NCBI GenBank assembly: GCA_944389685.1
Contig: CALXNF010000049.1
Span: 1 to 27,214 of the forward strand
Direction: 5' to 3'
DNA: 27,214 bases
DNA from: an uncultured Alphaproteobacteria bacterium
Lineage (GTDB): Bacteria; Pseudomonadota; Alphaproteobacteria; Rs-D84
Positions within the stretch are counted from its first letter, which is position 1. Every line of letters starts with the position of its first letter. The notes beneath the pieces are model-generated. The model was not told the origin of the DNA and ran no database searches. It worked only from the letters and a program-made list of their open reading frames with translations. The position numbers and the translations under genes were made by a program. This document shows positions 20,713-27,214 of this stretch, in pieces.

Positions 20713-21043
20713 TTTTACGTTTTTTCTTTTTGGGTATCGGAAGAATTTTCGCTAATAAGCGTACCATATCTATAGATAAATCTGCCTGTTCTATATCAAG
20801 AATATAGTGTGGTCGCGCCCCATTAAATGGAATTCCACTATCTGGTATTATGCCATATTGGTTAAATAGGTTTAAAGTTTCCGGCAGTTGTTTTACATAT
20901 ACTGTGTCATCGCAAATAAGTAAAACAGGGCGCTGATTACAGAATAACATATAGTCGCCGAACATTTTACGATACGTGATGTCGTCAGATGCAGTTGCGA
21001 CTTGGTCATAAACAAAAACCATAAAATCTTTACTAGAAGCCAT
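20702..21043 (-). CDS. TfoX N-terminal domain protein
   Basis: This 113-residue protein consists of a TfoX_N domain (residues about 5-100) and a Lys-rich tail KKKKRKNAK. The family mark ITYRKMFGDYMLFCNQRPVLLICDDTVYVK is visible in part as RKMFGDY and LLICDD. In Gammaproteobacteria, TfoX/Sxy regulates competence genes together with CRP, but many stand-alone TfoX_N proteins have no assigned role and lack the C-terminal domain, as here. It is first in a two-gene unit with the MGMT gene (11-base overlap). No Shine-Dalgarno is evident before the ATG. Whether it relates to comM at 2513-4033 is open. Confidence 0.88.
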   Translation of the reverse strand: MASSKDFMVFVYDQVATASDDITYRKMFGDYMLFCNQRPVLLICDDTVYVKQLPETLNLFNQYGIIPDSGIPFNGARPHYILDIEQADLSIDMVRLLAKILPIPKKKKRKNAK

Positions 21044-21080
21044 AACAGTAGTTTAGCAAAGCGTATATATTATTCCAACG

Positions 21081-21110
21081 AAAAATAAAACCGGTCGTAA
21101 AAGACCGGTT
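21081..21110 (-). terminator. Terminator downstream of tRNA-Arg
   Basis: AACCGGTC (21089-21096), loop GTAAAA, GACCGGTT (21103-21110). Read on the minus strand it is followed by a T-rich tract, 8 bases after the tRNA 3' end. Confidence 0.85.
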
Positions 21111-21118
21111 TAAATTTC

Positions 21119-21195
21119 TGGCGCGCCCAGAAGGATTCGAACCCTCAACCTTCTGATCCGTAGTCAGATGCTCTATCCAATTGAGCCATGGGCGC
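21119..21195 (-). tRNA. tRNA-Arg (anticodon ACG)
   Basis: This is a complete cloverleaf of 77 bases on the minus strand. The acceptor GCGCCCA pairs with TGGGCGC. The D arm has GCTC/GAGC, and the anticodon stem TCTGA/TCAGA holds loop CTACGGA with anticodon ACG. The T arm GAGGG/CCTTC has TTCGAAT in its loop. The discriminator is G and CCA is encoded (21119-21121). A34 should be converted to inosine by TadA so that it reads CGU, CGC and CGA. It has a promoter 12 bases upstream and a hairpin 8 bases downstream. Confidence 0.97.
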
Positions 21196-21206
21196 AACGT
21201 TCGTAT

Positions 21207-21234
21207 ATTCTATACTTTTTTATCGCAATTGCAA
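21207..21234 (-). promoter_or_regulatory. tRNA-Arg promoter
   Basis: On the minus strand: TTGCAA (21229-21234), 16 bases, TAGAAT (21207-21212). The transcript would start about 5 bases before the mature tRNA. It lies in the gap after tdk. Confidence 0.5.
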
Positions 21235-21251
21235 GTAAAATGTGCGCTTTT

Positions 21252-21842
21252 TTATCTGCTGCCTTTACCTTCCTTGCCTATGCCGTGGTACAGAAGGTTA
21301 AAATGCTGACGGCACACAGATTTGTAATTACTGTCGCCAACGGCTATTTGGGCACCTTCGCGAATTACGTTGCCTGCCGAATCAAAGCGTAAATGGTGGG
21401 TTGCTAAGTGCATACAGCCCGGTATCTGACATGTTGATTCCATACGGTGTAATTTCGCACCAACTTCTATCAATCTGCGCGATGCCGGAAAAATGTGTTC
21501 GTTGCTGTCAACCATCAAACCATAGCACATTATTATTACTGGTGTATTGTCGGCAATTCGAACTAGTATATCTACATCTTCTGGGCTAAAAAATTGAATT
21601 TCATCAATTAGTACCATTTTGGTGTCCAGGGCGGGTTTCCAACCTTGCAATGTTGATAATACTGTTGCAGGTGCCGAGATTCCAATCCTGGAATTTACTT
21701 TATCTTCGCTAAATCTGTTGTCTATTTTAGGCTTTATAATTTCAGTTTTATTGCCGTTCTTATCCTGATTATACGCATTTATTACCAGTTGCGCTGACTT
21801 AGAGCAGCCCATTGTTCCGTAATGAAAATGTAAATTTGCCAT
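21252..21842 (-). CDS. tdk: Thymidine kinase
   Basis: This 196-residue protein is a type II thymidine kinase that salvages thymidine to dTMP. The P-loop reads GTMGCSKS (9-16), where many relatives have a GKS/GKT ending; the Ser before Lys is also seen in some bacterial Tdk. Walker B is LIDEIQFF, with the catalytic Glu, near 78-85. The substrate-lasso zinc Cys are CQIPGC and the late CRQH. It lies 28 bases after htpX on the same strand, with an AAGAG site 6 bases before the ATG, so the pair is probably one operon. No clear terminator follows before the tRNA gene promoter. Confidence 0.95.
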   Translation of the reverse strand: MANLHFHYGTMGCSKSAQLVINAYNQDKNGNKTEIIKPKIDNRFSEDKVNSRIGISAPATVLSTLQGWKPALDTKMVLIDEIQFFSPEDVDILVRIADNTPVIIMCYGLMVDSNEHIFPASRRLIEVGAKLHRMESTCQIPGCMHLATHHLRFDSAGNVIREGAQIAVGDSNYKSVCRQHFNLLYHGIGKEGKGSR

Positions 21843-21870
21843 ATATTTCTCTTTTCTTTAAAAATATTTA

Positions 21871-22800
21871 TTAGACCATTGATTCTAATCTTTTTATGCG
21901 TTCTTCCACAGGTGGGTGTGTTGCCATCAAAGAACTGACGAATTCGAGCGGACCGCTTGGGTTTGCTATGCAGACTGTCGCCATAGATTTTACTTTATCT
22001 AAACATTCCACCCGAGAGTCCGTTGTTATTTTTCGAAGCGCGTCTGCCAATGCTTGTGGGTTATGCGTTATTTTCGCACCTGTTGCATCGGCTGCGTATT
22101 CGCGATTCCTTGATACCGCCATACGTAATAAAGGAGTAATAATCCAGTTAAATACCATAAATGCCAGCCATACCATTAATAATATTGCGCCGCTGTTTTT
22201 ATTGTCGTCACGACTATTGCCCCCATAAATTGCAGCGCGTAAAATTACGTCCGCTGCGAAAACAGTCACGCCGACACCGGTTATTAACATCATGTCTAAA
22301 CGAATATCGCGATTGCCTATATGAGCCATTTCGTGTGCAATTACGCCCTCTAGTTCAAGTCTGTTTAATTTTTTTATTATTCCACGGGTCAGGGCCACTG
22401 TTGCATCTTTTGGGCTGCGTCCAGTTGCAAACGCATTCATAGAATCATCGTCAATGATATATACTCTTGGTGTTGGTAGGCCTGCGGCAAGTGCAACATT
22501 TTCAACACTGCGGAATATTTCTCGATTTTGCGGATCGGCGTCTGATATTTCGTGTGCATGTGCAGAGTGCAACATCATAGAATCACCAAACGCCCACGAT
22601 ATCAGCAACCATATTGCACATGCGATAAACGTTGGAATCGCCACACCTATCGCAGTTTGCAAGGATTGTTCAGCAGGAACGACAAACCAAGTAAACAGAA
22701 ATATAAGAGCAATGAATATGAGCGGGAAAGATATCACAAGCAACAAAGTTTTTATATTGTTGCCACGAATATGGTCATAAACTGTTCTGACTTTGTTCAT
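21871..22800 (-). CDS. htpX: Membrane metalloprotease HtpX
   Basis: HtpX is a zinc endopeptidase (family M48) of the inner membrane, which helps FtsH remove damaged membrane proteins. Two helices lie at 18-40 and 52-72, then a cytoplasmic protease domain with MNAFATGR (121-128), the zinc motif HEMAH (156-160) and the third ligand Glu near 234 in RNREYAADA. Two more hydrophobic stretches (170-190, 205-228) complete the topology. The 309-residue length is a little above average. CAGGAAG lies 8 bases before the ATG. No RpoH-type promoter is visible, although HtpX is heat-induced in some bacteria. With FtsH and GroESL it forms the protein quality-control set of this window. Confidence 0.96.
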   Translation of the reverse strand: MNKVRTVYDHIRGNNIKTLLLVISFPLIFIALIFLFTWFVVPAEQSLQTAIGVAIPTFIACAIWLLISWAFGDSMMLHSAHAHEISDADPQNREIFRSVENVALAAGLPTPRVYIIDDDSMNAFATGRSPKDATVALTRGIIKKLNRLELEGVIAHEMAHIGNRDIRLDMMLITGVGVTVFAADVILRAAIYGGNSRDDNKNSGAILLMVWLAFMVFNWIITPLLRMAVSRNREYAADATGAKITHNPQALADALRKITTDSRVECLDKVKSMATVCIANPSGPLEFVSSLMATHPPVEERIKRLESMV

Positions 22801-22869
22801 AGTAAATACTTCCTGTTAAAAAATTATCATTTGCAACATATCATAAACAAAAAAACAGGGCGCGTCATT

Positions 22870-24027
22870 ATGAAAAATATTTTTAGATTATTTTTGTTTT
22901 TATTTGGTTTTGATGCGGTTGCGGCAACGGTTCCCGTTAACGTTTTTTCCGGTGCGCCAGATTATTTGGTAGGGGCGGCGCAAGCGTGGGCAGGTATTTT
23001 TTCCGAGTTTGGTAAAGGGGCTCAAGCTGCGGTTTATATCAATGAAGTACAACTAAATGACGTTGCGCAGTATTTAAATGTAATATCTATTCTAGGTTTT
23101 AATAATACTGCGATGGCTTTATATGAAGTAAATCATCATGTTGGGCAGGCGTTTAGTGTTATAGATTCGCCGTTAGTTGCGCGACGCAATGGTTGTACAC
23201 AGAACTTAGCTAAATGTGAATATGGTAGACGAAGTATAGTAATTGACGGACAGATTTTTGGATCTTTTGCTGATTATAGTGGTGGTGAAAATGGGGACTT
23301 TAAAACGCAAAATACGGGATTTGTGGTTAATGCAAAAACTTATTTCGCAGACGGTTGGCTGTTTGGTATAGAGTACACAAGATCAATGACGGATACTCAC
23401 GATACGCGTGCATATTCAGATGCTACGGGTAATAGTGTAACTTTGTTTACACAGTACTTAGCACGGTCGGGTTTGTTTATGAATTTTGGTATGAATGCTG
23501 GACATTCCAGTTGGGAAATTGACAGGTCTTTTGCAAACCTTTCTGATAATGGTACTTATGATACGAATTTTTATGCGGGGCAGTTAAATCTGGGGCTAAG
23601 AATGTTGCGTGGTAGAATTTCCATGATACCTAGTGCGGCATTAAAATATTTAATTGTAACCGCAGATAAATATATAGATTCAGTTACGCAAGAATTTGAT
23701 GACTGGTGGTATAATATGATGACCGTATCAGGCGGAATAGATTTAAGTTTTGATTTTATAGGAACGGATTATGTTATAAGACCAAATTTACGTATTGGTG
23801 GTGGGTATGATGTGATTAGCCGTGGCACAGATGAAATGCATGTTCAATTGATAGATAGTCAGTTTTATAATATACCAATTGAAGCCCCTGATCGCGCTGT
23901 GTTTAATGCTGGGCTTGGTATTGATTTCTTTAATGAATATTTTACTGCGGGTTTAAACTATATGTTTGATATGAGAAAAGATTATATAAATAATACAATT
24001 ATGGCAAAATTAAAGATAGCATTTTAA
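22870..24027 (+). CDS. Outer-membrane autotransporter-barrel-like protein
   Basis: This 385-residue protein has a signal peptide (MKNIFRLFLFLFGFDAVAA, cleavage near residue 19) and a C-terminal half that reads like a 12-strand beta-barrel, with alternating aromatic and polar residues and many turn Gly/Asp/Asn. It ends IMAKLKIAF, a terminal Phe as BAM substrates have. The region 20-120 is too short for an autotransporter passenger and may be a plug or small surface domain, with NNTAMALYEVNHH. Two Cys (108-116) may form a disulphide. The barrel resembles the autotransporter beta-domain family, but I cannot assign a substrate. The frame extends upstream to 22552, but that part is antisense to htpX, so the start is ATG 22870 with AGGG nine bases before it. 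Confidence 0.82.
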   Translation: MKNIFRLFLFLFGFDAVAATVPVNVFSGAPDYLVGAAQAWAGIFSEFGKGAQAAVYINEVQLNDVAQYLNVISILGFNNTAMALYEVNHHVGQAFSVIDSPLVARRNGCTQNLAKCEYGRRSIVIDGQIFGSFADYSGGENGDFKTQNTGFVVNAKTYFADGWLFGIEYTRSMTDTHDTRAYSDATGNSVTLFTQYLARSGLFMNFGMNAGHSSWEIDRSFANLSDNGTYDTNFYAGQLNLGLRMLRGRISMIPSAALKYLIVTADKYIDSVTQEFDDWWYNMMTVSGGIDLSFDFIGTDYVIRPNLRIGGGYDVISRGTDEMHVQLIDSQFYNIPIEAPDRAVFNAGLGIDFFNEYFTAGLNYMFDMRKDYINNTIMAKLKIAF

Positions 24028-24042
24028 TTGTGGTTATAAATC

Positions 24043-24051
24043 TGATATAAT
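24043..24051 (+). promoter_or_regulatory. Extended -10 promoter of the secreted M23 gene
   Basis: TGA-TATAAT, nine bases before ATG 24061 and without a Shine-Dalgarno. This is the same leaderless arrangement as at 1491-1508. No good -35 is visible. Confidence 0.6.
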
Positions 24052-24060
24052 ATTCATAAA

Positions 24061-24939
24061 ATGAATAAAATCAGATTGTATGGAATTTTTTTAATGAGTT
24101 TTTTTAGTGCCGCGGTAAATGCGGCAAGCTTGTTGCAACCACAATCTTACCCGAAAACAGGCGATGATTTGAATTTTGTTCAAAAAATTAAGCTGCAACA
24201 GGCCAGTTATGCGCCATGGGAATCAGAATATGATACAGATGGTCATTGTATATCAGGGTGTTTATACCCAGGCATAACAATAGATGAAGATTTAGAATTA
24301 TCTAGAATAAGAACAGAACAGGCTCAAGCTCAGGTACAGCAATATTTGTCGGGACAAAGTCAACAAATTGTTAGTACAACTGAGCCTATAAAAATTATTT
24401 CCACCGTTCCAAATAAAATTAATTCTGTGGTTCCTAATAGTAGTGCACAACAGATTGCAAATTCTGTTTATCAAACTATTAATCACCCAACCCCCGTACG
24501 TTGTACTCCGTTAAATTCAAGCATCCCAATGGGGCAAAATATGCCATTGGGCGCGCCTTTGACCGGGCAGATTCGTATAACTTCTGGTTATGGAAGAAGA
24601 ATTCATCCTGTAACAGGTAAACAATCAACGCATTGGGCGGTTGATATGGCCGCACCGGTTGGTACAAATGTTTTTACACCAGCTTCTGGTAAGGTTGTAT
24701 CTGTATGGTCAGATTCTACGTGCGGTAATGGTCTAAATATAATACATGCAAATGGGTATGAAACGTTTTATTGTCATTTAAGTAAGGTAACTGTTAATAA
24801 TGGCGAGACAGTAGAAGCGGGTTGTAAAGTAGCAGAAACCGGCAACACCGGTCGGACGACGGGACCACATTTGCATTATGCCATAAAAAAAGATGGTGGG
24901 GCAGTAGATCCTACTGGCTTTATGAATACGAAAGTCTAG
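24061..24939 (+). CDS. Secreted M23 peptidoglycan endopeptidase
   Basis: This 292-residue protein is a periplasmic or secreted M23 (LytM-type) peptidase. A signal peptide (cleavage near VNAA, residue 22) is followed by a Gln-rich, Thr/Ser-rich linker (about 85-150) and an M23 domain (168-290). The zinc ligands His191, Asp195 (HWAVD) and His272 and the catalytic His239 are present, so it should be active. Four Cys (63, 67, 148, 221) plus two later ones (238, 255) suggest disulphides. It lies 33 bases after the barrel gene but has its own extended -10. Its stop overlaps the stop of the convergent Smr gene by four bases. It is a second, soluble endopeptidase beside the membrane-anchored one at 18700-19953. 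Confidence 0.92.
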   Translation: MNKIRLYGIFLMSFFSAAVNAASLLQPQSYPKTGDDLNFVQKIKLQQASYAPWESEYDTDGHCISGCLYPGITIDEDLELSRIRTEQAQAQVQQYLSGQSQQIVSTTEPIKIISTVPNKINSVVPNSSAQQIANSVYQTINHPTPVRCTPLNSSIPMGQNMPLGAPLTGQIRITSGYGRRIHPVTGKQSTHWAVDMAAPVGTNVFTPASGKVVSVWSDSTCGNGLNIIHANGYETFYCHLSKVTVNNGETVEAGCKVAETGNTGRTTGPHLHYAIKKDGGAVDPTGFMNTKV

Positions 24940-25307
24940 TTCTTTTGCTTTTTAAATATTACGTTGAAGCTTCCGTTGTTTATCGGTGTGGCTGATATTA
25001 TGTATGGTGATAATATACTTTCATTTACCCATTGAGGAAATTTTTTATGTAATATTCCGCTGGCACCCGTAATTATCGTTGCGTGTTTTATTCCAGATTG
25101 AGCTAATTCCATAATTTTTTGCCATGCTTGCTCTTCTGTAAGCTGGTGTAAATCTAATTTGGCACGTTCTGGTAAAGGCTCTATAGGAGAGGGGATTCTT
25201 TTATATAAATTTAATTCTTTTCGTACGCGTTTTTTTACATTTTTTTCATCTGGAAGAAATTCCTTATTGATCATTTCATAGATGTCTTCATCAGATAATT
25301 GTTTCAT
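24936..25307 (-). CDS. Smr domain protein
   Basis: This 123-residue protein has a C-terminal Smr domain (about 47-123), the small nuclease/nicking-type domain found at the end of MutS2 and as stand-alone proteins. The signature LDLHQLTEEQAWQ is visible, followed by TIITGASGILHKKFPQWV, the TGxG-like loop that is TGAS here. Typical Smr proteins read LDLHG and TGKG; the loop Gly and Lys are replaced, so nuclease activity is uncertain. Recent work links Smr to cleavage of mRNA on collided ribosomes. The N-terminal 45 residues are charged and helical. It follows bamD by 53 bases on the same strand and probably shares its transcript. Its stop overlaps the convergent M23 gene. Confidence 0.87.
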   Translation of the reverse strand: MKQLSDEDIYEMINKEFLPDEKNVKKRVRKELNLYKRIPSPIEPLPERAKLDLHQLTEEQAWQKIMELAQSGIKHATIITGASGILHKKFPQWVNESILSPYIISATPINNGSFNVIFKKQKN

Positions 25308-25360
25308 TTTTTATTTTTACCCGAATTAAAATCGGTCTTTTTTTTATCTAGTTTTTTTGT

Positions 25361-26071
25361 CTAAGTGTTATCTGGGAAATTTAATTGCAACTTTTCTGCA
25401 TATCGGCTAGCTTGTTCTTTTTGATCTATCGCTGTATAACATTCAGTCAATCTATATAAAGCTTCTGGTGTCATTGCGGTTTCTTGAGCTGTAGATACGA
25501 TTGATTGCAGGCGAGATATTGCGCTGGGCCAGTTTTCTTTTGCCATATCTGATCTTGCAGAGTACATCATTTTACCCGCGACGTAATTTTTTAAAATTAT
25601 GATTTTATTTTCAGCGTTTTTAGCATATTGTGATTTTGGGAATCTATCAACAAGTTGTTGGAACTGTTGTAAAGCATATGCAGACATTCCTGGTTCACGA
25701 CGGACGTCACTTACCTGTCTATAATAACACATCCCGCGCAGGTATAACATATATGGGACGTCTTTATGACCTGGGTGGAATCGCATAAAGCGGTCGATTA
25801 CTAAAATAGAACCAGCAAAGTCTTTGTCCATATAATATGAATAGGCGGCCATTACTAAAGCGTCCGCTGCCCATGGACTAGACGGGTATTGCGTTTCCGC
25901 CTTTAAAAATTCTGTTGCTGCCGTTTCATAATGTTCGTCGTTAAACTCGGCATACGCTGTTTCGTATATTTCTGGTAAACTGCGATCTATTTCTATATCC
26001 GAGTCAGTTCCTGCGCAAGCAGCTAACATTAAGCTTAAAACTATTACTGAAAAAAAATTTTTTGTTTGCAT
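25361..26071 (-). CDS. bamD: Outer-membrane assembly lipoprotein BamD
   Basis: BamD is the essential lipoprotein of the BAM complex that inserts beta-barrels into the outer membrane. A lipoprotein signal ends in LMLAACAG with the acylated Cys near 19. The remaining 215 residues form TPR-like helical pairs with the family pattern: YETAYAEFNDEHYETAATEFLKAE, SPWAADALVMAAYSYYMD, PYMLYLRGMCYY, and DRFPKSQYAKNAENKI, ending with a fifth pair. The frame is open further upstream to 26329, but that region is murJ on the other strand; AGGA just before ATG 26071 fixes the start at 236 residues. It is divergent from murJ (46-base gap) and heads a unit with Smr. The barrels at 1508 and 22870 are its expected clients. 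Confidence 0.95.
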   Translation of the reverse strand: MQTKNFFSVIVLSLMLAACAGTDSDIEIDRSLPEIYETAYAEFNDEHYETAATEFLKAETQYPSSPWAADALVMAAYSYYMDKDFAGSILVIDRFMRFHPGHKDVPYMLYLRGMCYYRQVSDVRREPGMSAYALQQFQQLVDRFPKSQYAKNAENKIIILKNYVAGKMMYSARSDMAKENWPSAISRLQSIVSTAQETAMTPEALYRLTECYTAIDQKEQASRYAEKLQLNFPDNT

Positions 26072-26080
26072 ATTCCTGCC

Positions 26081-26110
26081 TTGATTTTGTTTCTTAAACG
26101 TGAGTATAAT
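26081..26110. promoter_or_regulatory. Divergent overlapping promoters, bamD / murJ
   Basis: Plus strand: TTGATT (26081-26086), 18 bases, TATAAT (26105-26110), then 7 bases to the murJ ATG, with no Shine-Dalgarno. Minus strand: TATACT (26103-26108), about 31 bases before the bamD ATG, which has an AGGA site. The two -10 boxes overlap by four bases. Confidence 0.65.
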
Positions 26111-26117
26111 CAAAACT

Positions 26118-27214
26118 ATGAAACTAGGCAAACATATTTTCGGTGTGGGCGTTATGACTGGAATAAGTCGCGTATTTGGTTTTGTGCGCGATATGCTGAT
26201 TGCCCACGTGTTCGGTGCGGGACGTCTGTCAGACGTTTTTTTAGCCGCGTTCAAATTACCAAATTTATTTCGTGATTTATTGGGTGAAGGGGCACTGTCT
26301 TCTATTTTCATTCCTATGTATACGGACAAAAATAAAGACGAAAATTTTGCAAAGAACGTATTTTCTTGGTTGATGGTAGTTTTGTTGGGAATTACGTTAT
26401 TGTTTGAGATTTTTATGCCGTTAGTGGTTTGGGTACTTGCCCCCGGTTTTGCCGAAGACCCCGGGAAAATGCAGTTAACGGTATTAATTTCCAGAATAAT
26501 GTTCTGGTACGTAATATTTATATGTGGGTCGGCATTCTTATCAGCTATTTTAAACGCTTTTTCAAAATTTATGCTAGTAGCGTTTATGCCTGTATTATTA
26601 AATATAATGTTAATTGGTGCGTTGCTGCTGGGGGCTTTCTTTGCACAAGGAACCGTTTTGTATATTATGGCGTTTACAGTGGTCTTGTCTGGTATAATTC
26701 AGTTTGGAATTTTATGGTCTCGCATTAGGAAACGGCATTTTGGACTTAAATTGGTGAAACCTCGTTGGACGCCGGCAATAAAAAGTATGTTTAAGCGTTT
26801 GGGGATAAGTATAGTCGGTAATGGTTTTTATCAAATAACCATAATTGTCGGAACCTTGGTGGCAAGTTTTCAAAATGGTGCTGTTTCTTGGTTATATTAT
26901 TCGGACAGAATAGTCCAATTACCGTTTGCATTGATAGGTTTGGCGGTTGGGACTGTTTTAATGTCTTCGATTTCTAATGCCTTGGCCGAAAAAAATATGA
27001 GAAGTGTATATATTCAGCAAAATTCCTCTATGCGTCAGTCAATGATGTTGATTATGCCTTGTATGGTCGGGTTGTTCGTATTAGCAGAACCTATTATAAG
27101 GTATTTATTTCAATATGGGGCGTGGACGGCGGCTTCAACGCATGCGGTTGCACTGGCAATAATGATACAAGTTCTTGTTTTGCCGGCAATGATGATAAGT
27201 CAGATTTATAGCAA
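26118..27214 (+). CDS. murJ: Lipid II flippase MurJ (3' truncated)
   Basis: MurJ (MviN) moves lipid II across the inner membrane for peptidoglycan synthesis. The frame runs from ATG 26118 to the right edge without a stop, giving about 365 of the usual 500-520 residues. The start MKLGKHIFGVGVMTGISRVFGFVRD matches the family, with RVFGFVRD and the downstream DVFLAAFKLPNLFRDLLGEGALSSIFIP pattern visible as ten-residue pieces FKLPNLFRDL and GEGALSSIFIP. Further marks are WLYYSDRIVQLPFAL (about 262-276) and the repeated long hydrophobic helices. The gene begins 7 bases after a perfect TATAAT. Its pairing with bamD across one promoter region joins two essential envelope steps. Confidence 0.95.
   Translation, partial: MKLGKHIFGVGVMTGISRVFGFVRDMLIAHVFGAGRLSDVFLAAFKLPNLFRDLLGEGALSSIFIPMYTDKNKDENFAKNVFSWLMVVLLGITLLFEIFMPLVVWVLAPGFAEDPGKMQLTVLISRIMFWYVIFICGSAFLSAILNAFSKFMLVAFMPVLLNIMLIGALLLGAFFAQGTVLYIMAFTVVLSGIIQFGILWSRIRKRHFGLKLVKPRWTPAIKSMFKRLGISIVGNGFYQITIIVGTLVASFQNGAVSWLYYSDRIVQLPFALIGLAVGTVLMSSISNALAEKNMRSVYIQQNSSMRQSMMLIMPCMVGLFVLAEPIIRYLFQYGAWTAASTHAVALAIMIQVLVLPAMMISQIYS

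Noticed and set aside
22552..22869. Upstream extension of the barrel protein frame
   Set aside because: It is antisense to htpX and would put the signal peptide in the middle of the protein; ATG 22870 gives a clean signal peptide.
25318..25349. Weak hairpin CCGA/TCGG with T-tract between bamD and Smr
   Set aside because: The stem has only four pairs and its T-tract faces the plus strand, where no gene ends nearby.
26072..26329. Upstream extension of the bamD frame
   Set aside because: It runs through the divergent promoter and murJ; the lipoprotein signal begins at ATG 26071.
1..27214. CRISPR arrays, insertion sequences, prophage or toxin-antitoxin loci
   Set aside because: No regularly spaced repeats, transposase or integrase motifs, or paired small toxin genes that I could support were seen.

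Overview
The window is an AT-rich, densely packed stretch of a bacterial chromosome. It carries mostly housekeeping genes plus some envelope genes I cannot place. The source is most likely an uncultured, host-associated alphaproteobacterium; this is inference. Supporting signs are a groESL operon with an alphaproteobacterial-type RpoH promoter (CTTG-N18-CTATAT) and no CIRCE element, tilS directly followed by ftsH, TTGAC-type -35 boxes, and secreted Cys-rich and beta-barrel proteins with no obvious common name. TGA is used as a stop (HIT gene, the 8863-9090 ORF), so the code looks standard. No mobile element, CRISPR array, rRNA or plasmid/phage module is visible, and no gene-free gap exceeds 300 bases.

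Layout. 1-4033: the 3' part of an ABC exporter, an outer-membrane barrel, and comM on the minus strand. 4040-6304: lepB-rnc-secG, facing a small membrane protein. 6407-10124: accessory genes, namely a membrane-anchored solenoid-repeat protein, a lipoprotein alpha/beta hydrolase, a GNAT enzyme, two overlapping unknown ORFs and a 23-cysteine secreted protein. 10187-12213: groES-groEL. 12215-16940: HIT and DUF167 genes, a LOG-family gene, then tilS-ftsH-MBL hydrolase as an overlapping operon. 16955-19977: a glycosyltransferase, prmC, and a MepM-like peptidase. 19994-21234: a small Cys protein with a strong promoter, a one-domain MGMT, a TfoX_N protein and tRNA-Arg(ACG). 21252-22800: tdk and htpX. 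22870-27214: a barrel protein, a second M23 peptidase, Smr, bamD, and a truncated murJ that runs off the right edge.

Themes. Many genes serve envelope building: LepB, SecG, BamD, MurJ, two M23 endopeptidases, three outer-membrane or secreted proteins and a glycosyltransferase. Others serve protein quality control: GroESL, FtsH and HtpX.

The most striking pattern is regulatory. About ten genes have a good -10 box only 6-9 bases before the start codon and no Shine-Dalgarno sequence, which predicts leaderless mRNAs. Divergent pairs pack both promoters into as little as 21 bp; prmC/mepM share one symmetric ATTATAAT. Convergent pairs share symmetric terminators that contain the stop codon of the minus-strand gene, or overlap by exactly four bases at their stops. 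I did not find a clear new multi-gene defence or metabolic system. The best candidates for something undescribed are this compact leaderless and bidirectional transcription layout, the Cys-rich secreted protein with its operator-like palindrome, the solenoid protein, and the small CxxC protein.
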